A stretch of 64,000 bases of DNA, taken from Anaspis maculata. Lineage: Eukaryota; Arthropoda; Insecta; Coleoptera; Scraptiidae. Location of the stretch: contig OX421965.1 of NCBI GenBank assembly GCA_949128115.1, forward strand, positions 28,701,681 to 28,765,680, in the 5' to 3' direction. Position 1 is the first letter of the stretch. Every line of letters begins with the position of its first letter. Under the pieces are notes generated by a model. That model was not told the origin of the DNA, ran no database searches, and saw only the letters and a list, made by a program, of their open reading frames with translations. A program made the translations under genes and the position numbers. Below, in pieces: positions 1-12,737 of the stretch.

Positions 1-329
1 ACATCCCAAGAGAAAGTGATCAAAGTTGACCTTCAAAGCGATGCGCGACTTGTGGGACCTTAATCTCTAGATCAAAAATTGTACATAATAATTTAGGGAA
101 CAAACAGATCTTTTGATTTGAACTTGATTGAAATCATCATGTTTGATGTTTGAATGCTGTCCCTCTCCATCCTTACGTTCCTCACCGGGTTAGATTTGAT
201 GTTCCTGCATTTTTATTTCCAGATTAAATGTTACTGCGTCTGATGAACCTAACTATGTTGATCCTTGTATAACGATAGTAGTTTCTGAAGAAATGATAAA
301 GTAAAAAAAAGATGTTTCAGTTCCCACAG
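1..329 (+). other. Probable intron of the left-edge gene
   Basis: No credible coding sequence is visible in this AT-rich stretch. It ends in two possible splice acceptors (gatgtttcag ending at 320, ttcccacag ending at 329) just before the open frame of the terminal exon, so it is best read as intron of a + strand gene that begins outside the window. This is inference. Confidence 0.4.
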
Positions 330-692
330 GTTTTGAAGAGGGCGTCGAGCGTGCCGACCAGAGTGACTGAAGTGGTGCCTGTGTCGCGGCACGAAAAGAC
401 CCAGTCGCAGCAGGCTTCGGTTGAGGTGCCTTCCTGCCCTGCCCACCCTCCCACGCTGACGCCGTCCACCACCGAGGAGAGCGTCAACAACGCAGCCCAA
501 TCGGGCGGCGGCACTCACAAGGGAACTTCCAGGGAACCTTTGCTGTACCATTCCTCGTCGAGCAATCAGGCCACCGGGTCTTCCCAGACGCCCGAAGACG
601 AATTCAGGGTAGCCGTCACCTCCCAGTCACTTCCAAAACTGCCCGGGGTGATTCCCCTGAGCGGACACAACGGACCAGCCGGATGGCTTTAA
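330..692 (+). CDS. Terminal coding exon of an unidentified gene
   Basis: This looks like the last coding exon of a gene entering from the left. With an acceptor at 329 the frame reads from VLKRASS and runs 120 codons to TAA at 690-692, ending in LSGHNGPAGWL. The segment is Ser/Thr/Pro/Gln-rich (PPTLTPSTTEES, SSSSNQATGSS), as expected of a disordered C-terminal tail, and is much more GC-rich than its flanks, which supports real coding. No domain, membrane segment or catalytic motif is visible and I do not recognise the family. The frame is also open from the ATG at 312, so a slightly earlier acceptor (320) or a separate small gene cannot be excluded. A polyadenylation signal lies about 155 bases downstream. 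The gene is convergent with TTC25. Confidence 0.5.
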   Translation, partial: VLKRASSVPTRVTEVVPVSRHEKTQSQQASVEVPSCPAHPPTLTPSTTEESVNNAAQSGGGTHKGTSREPLLYHSSSSNQATGSSQTPEDEFRVAVTSQSLPKLPGVIPLSGHNGPAGWL

Positions 693-1554
693 ATTTAGGA
701 TTCTAATTCAGAGTGAAAAAGGACAAGAAGCATATAATATGATGTGGAGTCAATGATTTCGAAGGAGAGCGTGACAGCAAGAAGGTTTTTTGTCCGTTTT
801 GTTCTTGATTTCGTGTTTTCTTGAAAGGGCGTGATATTCTAAATCGTAATAAAAAGAACATGGGAAGAGGACGCATTCCAAATCAGATTGGCGCTGTGTT
901 TGAACTTGCAAATCAAATTTTAAGAAGTCGTCAAATTGTTCAAGGAGGATTTATCCGAGTTGAATTATTCCTAATGGAAACTACTTCAGGGATCTGACTT
1001 ACAATTTCTCGAAAGAAATATCACTTTTGTATATATGTATATACCGCTCTTGCCGGTGCTCTCGTGGGGATTATCAGAAATACAAGAAAAAAACACCACA
1101 CCCGCCAAAATTGATATTGTTTTGAAACTTCATTATGCAGTCAAATCCCAGAAGAATTATCGTACAATCCACAACATTAATCATTCAGGTAGGATAAAAT
1201 GTTCTCGAATAATTTTATTTCAAACTTGGATGAAAAAATTTAATGGTGCGCTAATTTTGTCTGTGTATTTCCGTCATATTTTCATGCTAGAAACTTGTGA
1301 CTAGAAACGACAAGTTAAGAAAATCGTTAGTTACTTGATGATGCATTAATTCGAGTTAGCAACGCCACATGTGGCAAAAACTTTGATGGGCCGACTGGTG
1401 TTGCGTGAATCAAAGGTGAAGCCGCGATTATAATATTATGGTCACCAGATTGTTTGATACATTTTCCCGCAGATATCGTCATGTACTTATCAGATTTAAC
1501 TTCGCAGATGTTCCAATTTTGTCGCTGAACTTAGCTGTAGAATTCATATCGTAT
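693..1554. other. 3' UTR and intergenic DNA
   Basis: Apart from the possible polyadenylation signal I see no gene here. The 89-codon open frame at 1035-1304 has no recognisable motif and AT-driven composition. Confidence 0.4.
848..853 (+). promoter_or_regulatory. Possible polyadenylation signal (AATAAA)
   Basis: AATAAA lies about 155 bases after the stop codon of the left-edge exon, a normal distance for an insect 3' UTR. The region is AT-rich, so chance is possible; further AATAAA hexamers near 5811, 6844 and 7229 would serve a longer 3' UTR. Confidence 0.3.
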
Positions 1555-1558
1555 TTAA

Positions 1559-2169
1559 GAGTCCTCTGTACGCTTAAAGCAGCTCCGACTAAAAGGCCTC
1601 TAAATCGAAGGCGGTGATTCTCTTTCAACTGGTATTTGGTGATTATACTTCATATCTCCATAAAAACATGTGAAAGAAAAAAAATCCGAGAAAAGCCGAT
1701 CACAGCCGAAGATAGTCAAATTTTACGGGCGCCATCCTAGGGCCTTTATTTGACTTGGAAAGAAAATTTATTTTTTCAAGGTGGACTCTCTACAGTATTC
1801 TGCACCAACGTACCGGGTGATTTTTTAATAAAATATCTGGAGCCGAAGTTATTTGGCTCTGAAAATTCTGAGCTTTATATCTTCAGCTGAAAATTTTTCA
1901 CTGAAAAACCACCCGGTACGATTGTGCAAAATACTGTTGAGAGTCCACCCTGGAAAAAGGATTATTGTTTCAAGTCAAATAAAGGCCCCAGGGTGGCGCG
2001 CGTAAGATTTGACTATCTTCGGCTGTGATCGGTTTTTCTCGGATTTTTTCGCGTTGACATGTTTATATAGAGATATGAAGTGGAATCTCCAAATGCCAGT
2101 TCAAAGAAAATCACCGGCTTCGATTTAGAAGCATTTTAGTTGGAGCCACTCTGAGCGTACAGAGGACTC
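1559..2169. mobile_element. 611-bp inverted-repeat MITE flanked by TTAA
   Basis: The two ends are inverted copies (GAGTCCTCTGTACGC and its reverse complement), each bordered by TTAA at 1555-1558 and 2170-2173. Inside, a second inverted pair (around aaataaaggcc near 1742-1750 and 1977-1985, and the gccgatcacagccgaagat stretch near 1695-1716 with its partner near 2010-2035) makes almost the whole element a foldback. There is no coding capacity. TTAA duplication is the signature of the piggyBac superfamily, but the ends lack the usual CCC start, so the family is left open. Confidence 0.75.
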
Positions 2170-2283
2170 TTAAACAAAACTGTTTAATGTCATTCAAATG
2201 ATTCAACATTCAACCTCGCATTCAACAAAGCTGTTCAATAATTCATAGAAACATGTCTTCAAACAGCACAATAATTACATATT

Positions 2284-2415
2284 ATTGTACTGTATGATCA
2301 AAAACTTTCTTACTCAAGGGAGGCTGTGGTCCTGGTCATTGGCAGGCAAACAAGGCCGATCTTTGCCAGGCCATAGCCTCCCTTGAGTAAGAATGTTTTT
2401 GATTATACGGTACAT
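2284..2415. repeat. Short foldback repeat
   Basis: Inverted arms of about 40 bases (core cttactcaagggaggct and its reverse complement) surround a ~40-base loop. Coding capacity is nil. It is probably a small MITE; no clear target duplication was seen. Confidence 0.6.
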
Positions 2416-2583
2416 TGTAGGTATGTACATACTGTATTATACGTTACTACTACTTATTGTTGGAGCTGTCATTACGGAAACGTGGTTACTAGGCAAAAAG
2501 TTGCCATGGTATGGAATATTGGTATTGTTTGATCAAAATACCTAATTTAGGCAGGCTGTGCCAGAAGATAGGTATAGGCAATA

Positions 2584-2729
2584 GAAATAGAAAAGACCAT
2601 ATGTCGTCACGGATTTTTACGGTTGCGTAGGAACCAGGCGAGTCCAAAAATTCAAAAAAAGGTTGGCTGATTTTTGATGCCCCAATATCCGTGACGACGG
2701 TATTGATAACATATGGTCGTCTCTATTTG
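2584..2729. repeat. Short foldback repeat containing CATATG arms
   Basis: Two inverted arms share gaccatatg and cgtcacggat motifs in opposite orientation, giving a ~145-bp imperfect palindrome. It is likely a MITE relic. Confidence 0.5.
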
Positions 2730-2731
2730 TA

Positions 2732-5331
2732 TTGTCTATACAGTACGGTTCCATCCTTGTACGGTACAGTTCAAATTCTACCAACTGGCGCATGCGTCAT
2801 CAATTCAACTGCAGAGTGAAAAGCACCAAATTTCGTACCTACATCCAATTTTTTGTCATTCCAAAAACAGTGACATGGCAATGAAGAAGTCTTCACGTAC
2901 TGAACTTACTATGATGCCCCGAATCAAGTACTTTGTTCTATCCGGTAGTAATAATAAAGAAGCTAGACCTTGTCGTTTGTTTTGAAGTGAGAAAAAAATT
3001 GATTGAGGTACGAAATTCGGTGGTCTCCACTGTACAAACTCAGACATATGTCAGTCTAGATTTTATAGCAATAGCATGTTTAATTCCACTGATGACGACT
3101 ATCCAAACTTGATCTCTAAATCGATGACTTAAGGTGCCAGCTGCTGAAATTTGAACTGTAAGCCTGGAAATTACCGAAGTCGAGTGAACGTCACTGTCAA
3201 ATTACAATTTGCTCGATTATTTGACTAACATGGATTAACGTCACTAAAAAACACTATCCACGCGTTCATTGCTCATAAGCTTATTAAAACTGTTAAATAG
3301 GTATTTTTAATGATATTTATTCTGGCAAGAAGTTCTACGAAGTTTTCGTTTTTGCCAGCATTCGTACAAAATCAAGCAATATTGAATCGCAAAACAAACA
3401 TCACATGAAATTGAAAAAAACTTTCCCTATGATTTCACGAATCAGTGCTCTTAAAAGTAAAATCCATACAAAGGTCCTACTTTCAAAATTTGATTTTATC
3501 ATGTTTACAGGCTTATTGTTTACAGCTACTGAAGCTGTTTGCCGTTTTGGTACAAACAAAACTTTTATTTCTTTCAGAATAATAATTGTGAAGGTGAAAT
3601 TTGAAATGTCACTTGGTGTCACTTGAAATACGATTTGTCAAATGCGTTTTGATTTCGTCAGTATTTCTGTCTTATTTCCTGATACCATTTTGGATGATTT
3701 GATAAAATCATGCGGAATGCCCTAAGGTTATCTTTCATTGGAAAATTCCACTTTAGTGTCTTGTTACAAGAATAACTATTGCAGAAAGCTTTGCAGTTTT
3801 CGACAATTTTTTTACATATATAATTTCATACTCACCAGGGTTTTTAGAATTTATACTGTCTACGCAAACAAATTGAAATATTGATGTTTGTTGCGATGAA
3901 AAACATTTCTCAGGAATACTTCGGTTTTTTTTTCTTTATTTTATCAAACATTCAAGTACTTGATGAAAGTACTCGCATTTCGGAAATTACGAGTAGATAT
4001 CAATTACAATATATTATGCATGTAAAATGTGAACTAGATGTTTATTATGTAGTGTGATGTGTTACTTTTTCTTAAATCTTACAACGCTAAAGCAGGCAGT
4101 GATCTAGAATCGCTTATACTACTGCTTATTTAATGTTGTAAGAATGATGCTATAATGTTGTGTTTACGGTTTTATTAACACAATCATCATAAGCAATGTA
4201 CAAGTTGTCCCACACTGATCTCTCTGGTTGACTGAATAATATATATATTGACTGAAGAGAAATAAGCGAGAGCCGAGAGGGTGTTATCGCTCGAGATAGT
4301 TGTCCGTCAGGGTCGTTCATGATCTTAGAAACAACAAACAATATGGAAGGATTCCACCGAAATTTATTCTGCTTTATAACTTCTTTGTCAGTAGTAACAA
4401 ACTAAAAAAAAAACAGATGAACCCTGTAAAGGCATACATTTGTTCTTTATCTTACGTCTCTCGTTCCTTGGCAGCTGTCAAACTTTTGAAGCTACTATAC
4501 AAATCATTGAAGTTTTTTTACATTCTCTATTAAAATGCACTTTGCGTAATTGAACGCGAGCCCTCGAGAACCTAGATTCGCCCTCATAAAAGTTGCCTCT
4601 CAGCATTCGTCATTGTTACTTGTGGGAACCCAATATTTACAATACATAAATAATAACTATTATTATGATATATACAGTGTTCTTGAATGTTCCTCTACTG
4701 TGGATATTAGAGCCACTCATCTAGAGTTTTATATCTAGATATGCTTACACTTCATACTTCTCAAGAACCGTTTCAATTTCAAATGATAAAATTCTTTGTA
4801 TTCAATATATTTTATAAAATTGATATGTCTGACATTTAATAAGCAGCAATATTGGATTGAATGCATAAAAACCGAGTATTATATGCTCATACTTAGGTTC
4901 TAGAGGAGTTGCTAAGGAAACTTTGTTGAAAAACTCCTGTAAAATCGGAGCATGAGCAGATGCTGCGTTTTTATGCATAATAGGTGCCCAATATTGATGC
5001 ATATTTATTCATGCTGTTGAATGCACACTGGTGTGATCAATCAACATGGATGAATGCATCAACCTCACCCAACCAAAAGTCCGGAAACTAAGGTCTTAAA
5101 GTAATTTCGGTCTCCGTTTTTTTTTGCTCGTGCCATCGTACATTATGTTCAACTGTAAATGTCTTGATCGAAATAATCTACGTAGCTATCACAAAGTGAA
5201 GGGGTAGGTTACAGCAAGTTTCAATGTTTAATATTAGTATAGTAGACAGTACCAAGTGGACTAATGATAATTTGAACAATATTCATCGTTCTTTCAGAGA
5301 GACTCGTTGAATTGTTCGGTTTACCTATTCG
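2732..5331. other. AT-rich intergenic DNA, no gene seen
   Basis: Only short open frames of AT-biased composition occur on both strands, with no splice-coherent coding segment, RNA gene or element boundary that I can support. Confidence 0.4.
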
Positions 5332-5590
5332 TTAAGGACGGAGTTGGATTGGTAAAATGAAGCGTTGCGAAATTAATCGCTGTATGTTTATTTCTTGACA
5401 GAATCCCACCACTCAGGTCTCTTCCAAAAGCTACAAAGATGTACTTTGGTTTGAGCCCATTGGCATTTCCAAAATCCAAAAAAAATATATTTTTTTTCGA
5501 AAGAGAGCTAAATGGTAAGATTCTGTCAAGGAATAAACCCACAGCGATTGATATCGCAACTCTTTATTTTACCAATTCAACTCCGGCCTT
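5332..5590. mobile_element. Palindromic MITE, family A, complete copy
   Basis: The left arm (from ttaaggacggagttg) and the right arm (to caattcaactccgg) are inverted copies that meet near 5485, forming a 259-bp near-perfect palindrome without coding capacity. The same arm recurs at 12738-12915, 13421-13586 and, inverted, 15004-15153, so this is a multicopy family in the window. Confidence 0.75.
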
Positions 5591-8500
5591 GAGTACCCAG
5601 CTGCTTTTCTGCTAACACCTAAACTCAGTACCTGGTCTAGTAAGGTGCTAGTGGTGTTTTACTCTCGCCCGTGCGATTTTTCGGTTCGTTTCAACGTACC
5701 TCCATTCCTCCATTAGATTCATGAGTGATAGGAATTATACCAATGCAGGAAAGTTTTTTACGAAAAAGACCTTGTTTTTCTTGAATCTAATTCGTTGATA
5801 TTACAACAATAAAAATGCACAAAACTTGGACAAAAATATGATTTTTATTTTTTATATCGCATTTATCAGTCAAAATCATTCCTACGTCTAATGCAGACAG
5901 GGCTGTTATCCTGAATAATGATGTTTTTCAACATTACCAGGTTCTCTTGGTACACAGTTTACTGGCAGCAACGCTTACGCCTTATGAGTCAATGTTTCTG
6001 TAATCATATTTATACGTGTGAAGTTGAAACTGTTTCATTGTCGTGCAACCATCAATAGTAAACGAATCCTATGCATATTAACGAAGAACAAACGAACAAA
6101 CGCGCAAATAATTGCGCATCTTAAGGCCATAGTGAACCCGACTATTTGCAAGCTCTATTTATCAACCATGCATATTTTTCCAAACGTTAAATGGTGTAAT
6201 TTTGACCCTTATACAATACGTGTGTGTATAAACTGTGAATCAAACAACCAAGTATAGTTACGGGAGAATTGCCCATAGGTACTGGACAGGTCAGGCTCAA
6301 AATTGAATATTTTCAGTGCTTAGGTATTTAATTGCAGCATATAAGCTACCAAGTGACATCTTACGGTTCTATGTAGAATCATTGTATAAAACCTGACAAT
6401 TTCGTTGGGAACTTAACTTGGTATCTTTTCTCCAGTCAGCACTGAAAAAAAACAATTTCATTCCAACAGCTCCATTCAAAGTTTTCACTCCAATCTGATT
6501 CGAAATGCGCCCATCATAATCATTGACTCTTGCACAATTCGTTTTTAATATTGTGATAATCTTAGGAGTTCAGACAGGGTGATAAAACGAGGAATATAAA
6601 ACGGATATGTATTTCGTGTCGTATTTTCGTGTAAAATACTCTCTCCTCATTGGTTAAAAAAAAATATGAGGCCTTCAAACATATGTATTTATTACACCTA
6701 TTATTGAATCATAATATTTATTGAGCGTGAATGGAAGAGTGTGAATCGTGTAAGTACTTTTTATGATTTTCTTCGTTGTGATTATTCTTTTGGAGTAAAA
6801 TCATTTCAACGAAAATGATGATCCGCCACATCTAATACCCGAAAAATAAAATAGATTTTAAGATAATGATAGGTGTTTAAGGACGTACTTATTGTTGAAC
6901 GCCTATTGTTCATCGCGTTTAGACTAGATTCTTTAAATAATATAACGTAGTACCTATTTATGTTTTTGTTTCGTATTTATTTCTCGATTTACGTTGGAAC
7001 AATAAGAAAACTTCAGCTGTGACGTTGTGAAATGACGTGGTTAAAGTTGAATTTATATTAGCACAAAAATTGTATTTTCCATGAAGTATTATGAATATTT
7101 TATTCTATTGTTCTTGAATTGTGCCATGAGGTGATATTTTTTCTAGTCATGTTCTGCGCTTCTTACAGTAGTTTTGGCGCCTAGCGGCTAGTATTAACAT
7201 TTTATTAAGCGTGATAATATGTTGTTTTAATAAAGGTGCTTAAGTTTTTAAATTTTGGTTCCATTCATGCTGTTATCACAATCATCTTCATCAAGTGCCC
7301 CCTGCTGACATACCCCATGGCTTGTTTCAGTACAACACGACTTCGCCCTCTCCCCTCTATTTTCATTATGTGGAGTGATTTTGAGGAACTGCTTGTGATA
7401 GACTAAACAGTAAAAATTACTAACCAGTGGGCGTGCACTGAATTCCTGTTACGATACAGGGTGAATCATAAATCTTTTCACAGGAGAACAAAAAAACTGA
7501 TTTAAAGTCCAATAGAACCCACCTACAGGCAATTACGATATTTATATGATAATGACATAAAGGCCCTAGGTAAAGGCTCATCCCTTGAATATAATAAGAG
7601 AAAAGGCACGTGTAACCCAAATATGTAAGTTGTCGAACCGCCTAATCATTGGCAGGCGCTAGGTCATTTCCGCGATGGAATAAAATGCAAACAAAGGTAT
7701 TTGCACTGAAAACAAGTAGTGCAGGTACCTACTTGCGTCAATGACCTGATTGGACGATTCGATTTAAGAGACTTACATACTGGAACACGGGGGCATTCGT
7801 TCGTCATTCGGCATTCGATTATCATTATTCAGTTGGTTCGGTGGTAGCCCTGAGTACTGCTGGTTGAATGCAGACTGTTGTTCAAGGTGGAACTGAGGTC
7901 GTGCCTCAGTTCCAAGTGATTTGATAGTAGTAAGTAGAAGTATTTTTATAAAGTTGATGTGTGGAACTATTATAATAACTGGAACTATTATCAATTATAA
8001 TAATTGATTAACGTATTATTTTAGCACAATGCTCGAGTTCCCAAATTAACTCTCCCAGTTTCAGCTGTGCTAAACAACAACAGTAAAGAGCGAACCGAAC
8101 CCCAGTCTACGAATAGCAAAAGGGCTAGACCCTTTTTCTACTCGTGACAGTATTTTGCAATGTAACTGTGAACTAGTAAACAGTAACTGTTCTTCTCCAT
8201 GTAGGTACTGTTCCCGGACTTTAAATCCGTTGTTTGTGCTCTCCTGTAATAAGTCCCATTTTTCAGTTACTGCTGTGAAGCCCTCGATCTCGATATAAGA
8301 GTGTGCGATCCTTTTCAATCATCGTCAATCAATCAACAATTATTATTTTGATATTGATGAGAATTAGGTACATATTCCATGGCCTTCACTTCTAACATCC
8401 CCAAACTGTATTTCGAAATTAAAGTTACTTTTGCCGAATATGGAAATTACGCTTCCCAAAACTGAGTTCATTTTTTCTAAAATTGAAGTTGAAAAGGTAT

Positions 8501-8997
8501 CACGGTTTCCTCAGAAAAAGCAGAAAAATTCCTATGCAAACAAATAGTGCTATTTTCTGCTCTGCACTGATTCAACAGCTTGTGTGGGACCATTCTGCCG
8601 TTCTAAGACTCTGCAAAATTTGACATTTTATTCATGTTCTTACATATTTTCTTCTATCGATATACGCATCTTCCAAGTTCTCCAAGTCTTGAAAATCATT
8701 CCTGAACCAAAATTGGCTTATAAAATCGATTGATTTGTTTGTCCTATTTGCACGTCATCACGTATTCACAACAATAAATTTCGTATCTTATAGATTAGGA
8801 ATTTTTCGTCGACTGTATGTTAGGCACCTACTAACTTGTCTTGTTTTTTGTGTTTATTCAAGAATGAGTTAAACTGGAAATGATATGAAGTTTCTCTTGA
8901 GTTTGAAAGTTTCATTTGAATATTTGTGTCGAATATTTTCCTCATACGTCAAAAATGCTATAATTCTCATGAAAATGTCCAGCATTAATAAGCGATA

Positions 8998-9066
8998 ATT
9001 GCACTGAAACGCCAAAAAATTATCGGCGAATATTGCACTGAAACGTCAAAAAGATTATCGGCGGCG
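8998..9066. repeat. Two-copy tandem repeat (~36 bp)
   Basis: The unit attgcactgaaacg..caaaaa.attatcggcg appears twice in a row with a few differences. There is no sign that it is part of a longer array. Confidence 0.55.
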
Positions 9067-9491
9067 ATTCAACTAAAGTGTCATTACGTTGGTATTTTTT
9101 CTTGAATAAAACTATCGTTCAACCGTAATGTCTGAGAATTTGTCGAGAAATACTTTTTTTTCGGAATACCACTCTTGCATTAAAAATGTACCTAGGTACT
9201 GGATAATTTTGAAAAAAATCATGTTGCCAAAAGAAAACCCCACTCGTTGGTTTTCTTTTTTTTTGGAAGCTAAAAGAGCCCGACTCCGAAGAAAACGAAA
9301 TCGTGCAATTTCCAGGCAACATGCATTTTTTTCAGAATTATCAGTAATTATTAATGCACTCGTGGTATTATACCCGCTAATACTGTACGGGAAAAAGATC
9401 TATCCAGATCCTTGCGGTCTCCGCCACTCGGAACTGTTCTGCATGCACGCCTTCAAAGAGTTTAAAAAATGGGCATTCGATATACAGCGAT

Positions 9492-9497
9492 TTTAAT
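9492..9497 (-). promoter_or_regulatory. Possible polyadenylation signal (ATTAAA) for TTC25
   Basis: Read on the minus strand, ATTAAA lies about 87 bases after the TTC25 stop codon. It is the only canonical-like hexamer close by on that strand; support is positional only. Confidence 0.25.
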
Positions 9498-9583
9498 AAA
9501 AAATATGATTGTAGATGTAGGTATGTGAATGTGGGTAGCGTTGCAGTTTCCACTTTCGCGAGATAAGGACGGCATCTCTTGAT

Positions 9584-11838
9584 TCAATCGATGTGGTATT
9601 GGATCATTTCCATAAAACCAATGCCGGAAGACTGATCGACGCTTCCAGTTGAAGCTTTCCGTTGTTTCGCCTTTACTTTGGCAGTGGCCGCAAAGTCCTC
9701 CTGTTTCTTCGCTCCTGGCATTATCGACATTCTCTTGGCCGCCATTGCCGCCTGCAAATGTACAATGGTTGTTGAAATAAGTGGAAAATCTAAAAAGAAG
9801 GAAAAATACCATGGAACCGTCCTCGTCTTGCAGTCTGATGCCCGGCATGACAGACATCCGCCTCGAAGCCGGCATAGCCGAAATCATTCTGAACAGATGC
9901 GCGGCTTCGTCCTTCATCTTTCCTTCGCTCATCATCTCCACGATCCTCTGCTCGCGCTTCTGCAAGACTTTCGGTCCGTGGACGTCGTCGAATTCCACAT
10001 TGTCGACAACAGCGATGCACTATAAAAAAACAATTCTCAACAATCACGACGTGTGCAGAAGCATATAGACTGACTTTTTCGAAGAATTCTTTCAGATTCG
10101 GATCGCCGATTTGCTTGGCCACTAACCAGGCCTCTTGAGCGTCCGACCTGGCGTCGTTCTTGTTGTGCTGCAGGATGTTGATCTTCAGCACCAGCATCAT
10201 GGCATTGGCGACCCATTTCAAATTGGGTTCGCCCTCGAACATTCGCGCTTCGGTCATGCATTTCCTGGCGTACACTTTGGAAACGTCGAACTGCTTCATC
10301 TCCAAGTGGAAGCGCGCCAGCTCGTGGTACAGCCAAGCCAGTTCTTCCGGGCTCTCGGCCTTCTTTAGACGTTCTCCGTAAAGGTTGGATTGTTTCTTCC
10401 AGTCGACGAATATATCTTTGAATTCTGGTATGACGGAGTCCGTCGATGGTTCTCTGCTCACTTGCAGACCGAGCATCTTGTGAATTCTCTTCTCTTGATC
10501 CCACGTGTACTGGTTCTTGTTGATCCTCTTGACGTCGTAGTGCGCTTGGCACACGCTGTCGAACAAAAACGACAAGTACTGGTCGCGATCCGGCAGTATA
10601 CGTTTCGATTTGAGCTCGCAGTGGTTCCTCAGCTTGTCGGCCAGCTCCAGAAGGGTCTTCAACTTTTTGTCGGTAAGGGCTTCCTTCATCTTGTTCATGA
10701 TGTTCACTGCTTCTCTTCTTGCCGCATCTTGGATCTTCTTCAGCTCCTTTTCTTGCCGTATCTTGAGTTGTCCAGACACTGTCGCTTCTTGGAACTTGAG
10801 GTAGTAGAACGGACGTCTGGTTCGCAACAATTCTTGCTTATAGCTGACCGTTTTGTAACCTTGCTTTGCCAGCTGAATGATTTTCTTGGTGCCTTTTTCA
10901 TTTGGACACATAATTTCCGGCTTGTTGACCAGAGCCCGCAGATAGATTTTATCGAGATACAAACAGTTCAAGTACTTCTCCGCCATGTAGTTCTCAATGT
11001 TACTGGTGTAATTCTGCAGCGGTCTGTAAGGGAAATTGATCGGCGGAGGAGTAATGCCTATTTCGGACGCAACACTGTAAATCGAATCTCGTACTTCTTC
11101 TTCATCATCATCCTCGTCAAGCTGTGTTATTTCGCTGTTGAGAGTACCAGCACCCATGCTTGACTTGGATTTGAGGTTGGCATTCGATTTGCCTCCCATT
11201 TTTTTCTTGTCCACCACCACAGGTTTGCGGTTGAGCATTTGCTTTACGTCTTCAAATTTTTTTTTCCTTTTAGGTCTAGCCTTCGGTTCCCATCCGGTTT
11301 TTTGCGCTTCAAAGTTCTTCTTCCAAGCCAAGACTCTGATTATTTTGTAATGGTCGCGCAGGGGACGTCCGCAGCGTTTGCTCAAGCAATTTTCGATGGC
11401 ATCGGCGCAATGCATGGCGCCTAGCACAAAATTATCTGGCTTCTTCCTGACGGGTTTCAGGCGTGTGTTTTGGACGAGGCCATCTTCGAATTCGCAATTC
11501 AAATAGGTGTTGAGTGCCTTGTGAGCCAGCATTACCAGGTCGTCGGGGTCCAGACCGAGAGCCGTGCGAATGTCCTCCAAAGCACCTTCGTAGTAGCATG
11601 CCTTGGATCTGGCCCAGGCACGGCCCAACAGCGCCCTTCTGTCATTTGGCGTCTTCTGGATGGCCCTATCGAACCATTTTAGAGCTGGAAATACAGAAGA
11701 CGTGAAAACTGTTAGATGCTTGCTGGGAGAAGACTTACATCGCTCGTACTGTTCGAGTCTGGAGATGAAGTACCCGATTTCACGGAACAAAGTCTTGTAG
11801 CCGTAAATTTCCTTGTTCTTTCCAAGGAGAAGATCCAT
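9584..11838 (-). CDS. TTC25: TTC25/ODAD4, outer dynein arm docking TPR protein
   Basis: Predicted 695-residue protein from four exons: 11838-11739, 11684-10075, 10019-9810 and 9751-9584, with GT..AG introns of 54, 55 and 58 nt. N-terminal TPRs occupy roughly residues 15-120 (YERSLKWFDRAI, EGALEDIRTALGLDPDD, NCEFEDGL). A Lys-rich then acidic linker follows (about 160-240, with LDEDDDEEEV), then the family-typical block around EKYLNCLYLDKIYLRAL, and a second TPR pair at about 480-570 (ELAWLYHELARFHLEMKQF). In other animals this protein helps anchor outer dynein arms to axonemal doublets, so in an insect it should act in sperm flagella or chordotonal cilia; that role is inferred from the family. 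The start ATG is preceded by an acceptor-like TTTTAG and an open frame, so a small upstream exon is possible, but the first TPR already aligns near the family N-terminus. Length matches the ~670-residue human protein. Confidence 0.85.
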
Positions 11839-12737
11839 TACTGCTGTCCTAAAATAGCGAAAACTTAAAATAACAACAAAAAGTCAAAAAAAAATGACGG
11901 TGAGTGAAATTGACAAATAGTAAAGGTAGCTAAATCTTGGCAGCAGGGATCACGTCTTGGCAGATCCCTGCTTGGCAGTAGATAGGTGCCTACCCTATCA
12001 GCCCAGTAGAAGCACAGAGGTCCTATTTTCAGCAAAAAACAAATGCTCGCTTTCCTGGAAAATCCCCGGTTGACACGCGATGACAGCGAGATTTCCAGAA
12101 AGGTAAGCATCTGCTCCTTGCAAGGAATATAGTTCCAAGAAGGACAGGTTTTCACTCGGAAGGTGCAAGTTTTTCATAAATAAAAAACCACTTAAAGTCA
12201 GGAAACAATCTTATAGCGGCTTTACAGAACTTCGTATAGCCTACGACAGTCCCCCACCCCTTCGTTAAAATCTGACGACACCAACTGTTGAATAATTTGA
12301 ACAACACGACGACAGAAACTCGTGTCGCGAGAATGATATGGAGGGAGGTGTGGGAATACAGCTATCGTGGAATCTTTTATCGGGTTTAATCAGGGTTGCC
12401 AGATTATTGAAAATTAAAATCGGGACAAAGGATTTCCTGAATAAAAATTGTGAGAACACAATTTCAAGGTGCAAGCGAAGCGAGCAGAATGGCGCCGCAG
12501 CCAAAAATTTTTCGAGATAATAATAATAATAATAATATTGCTAATAATAATACATAAAAAACATAATTTGAAGTAGCATTTTTCAATTTTTTTTTCATAT
12601 TCAGCATTTTTAGCAAATCTAAACTAACAAGTGATCAAATAAATCAATTTTCATATAAATAAATTGATCCTCAAGTCGCCTTTGATTACTGAAAATCTGA
12701 CAAAAAAAACATATAAAGCGAGGACATCAAGGCCTAC
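11839..12737. other. 5' flank of TTC25, no further gene seen
   Basis: No upstream TPR exon is recognisable. A CAGGGTTGCCAGATTAT motif at about 12390, a common end of small insect elements, hints at a MITE fragment, but I found no matching second end. An (ATA)n-like tract lies at 12518-12550. Confidence 0.35.

Larger units (their letters stand above)
5591..9583. other. Intergenic DNA between two convergent genes
   Basis: Nothing identifiable is encoded. The longest open frame (9128-9496, + strand, 122 codons) is unsupported by motif or splice context. A small tandem duplication sits at 8998-9066. Confidence 0.4.

Noticed and set aside
9128..9496. 122-codon + frame before TTC25
   Set aside because: No motif, AT-biased composition, and it lies in the 3' flank of TTC25; no splice context.
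9462..9998. 178-codon minus frame
   Set aside because: Its first third is TTC25 exon 3 in the true frame; the remainder runs through intron 3 and then exon 4 out of frame.
10390..11163. 257-codon + frame
   Set aside because: Antisense shadow of TTC25 exon 2.
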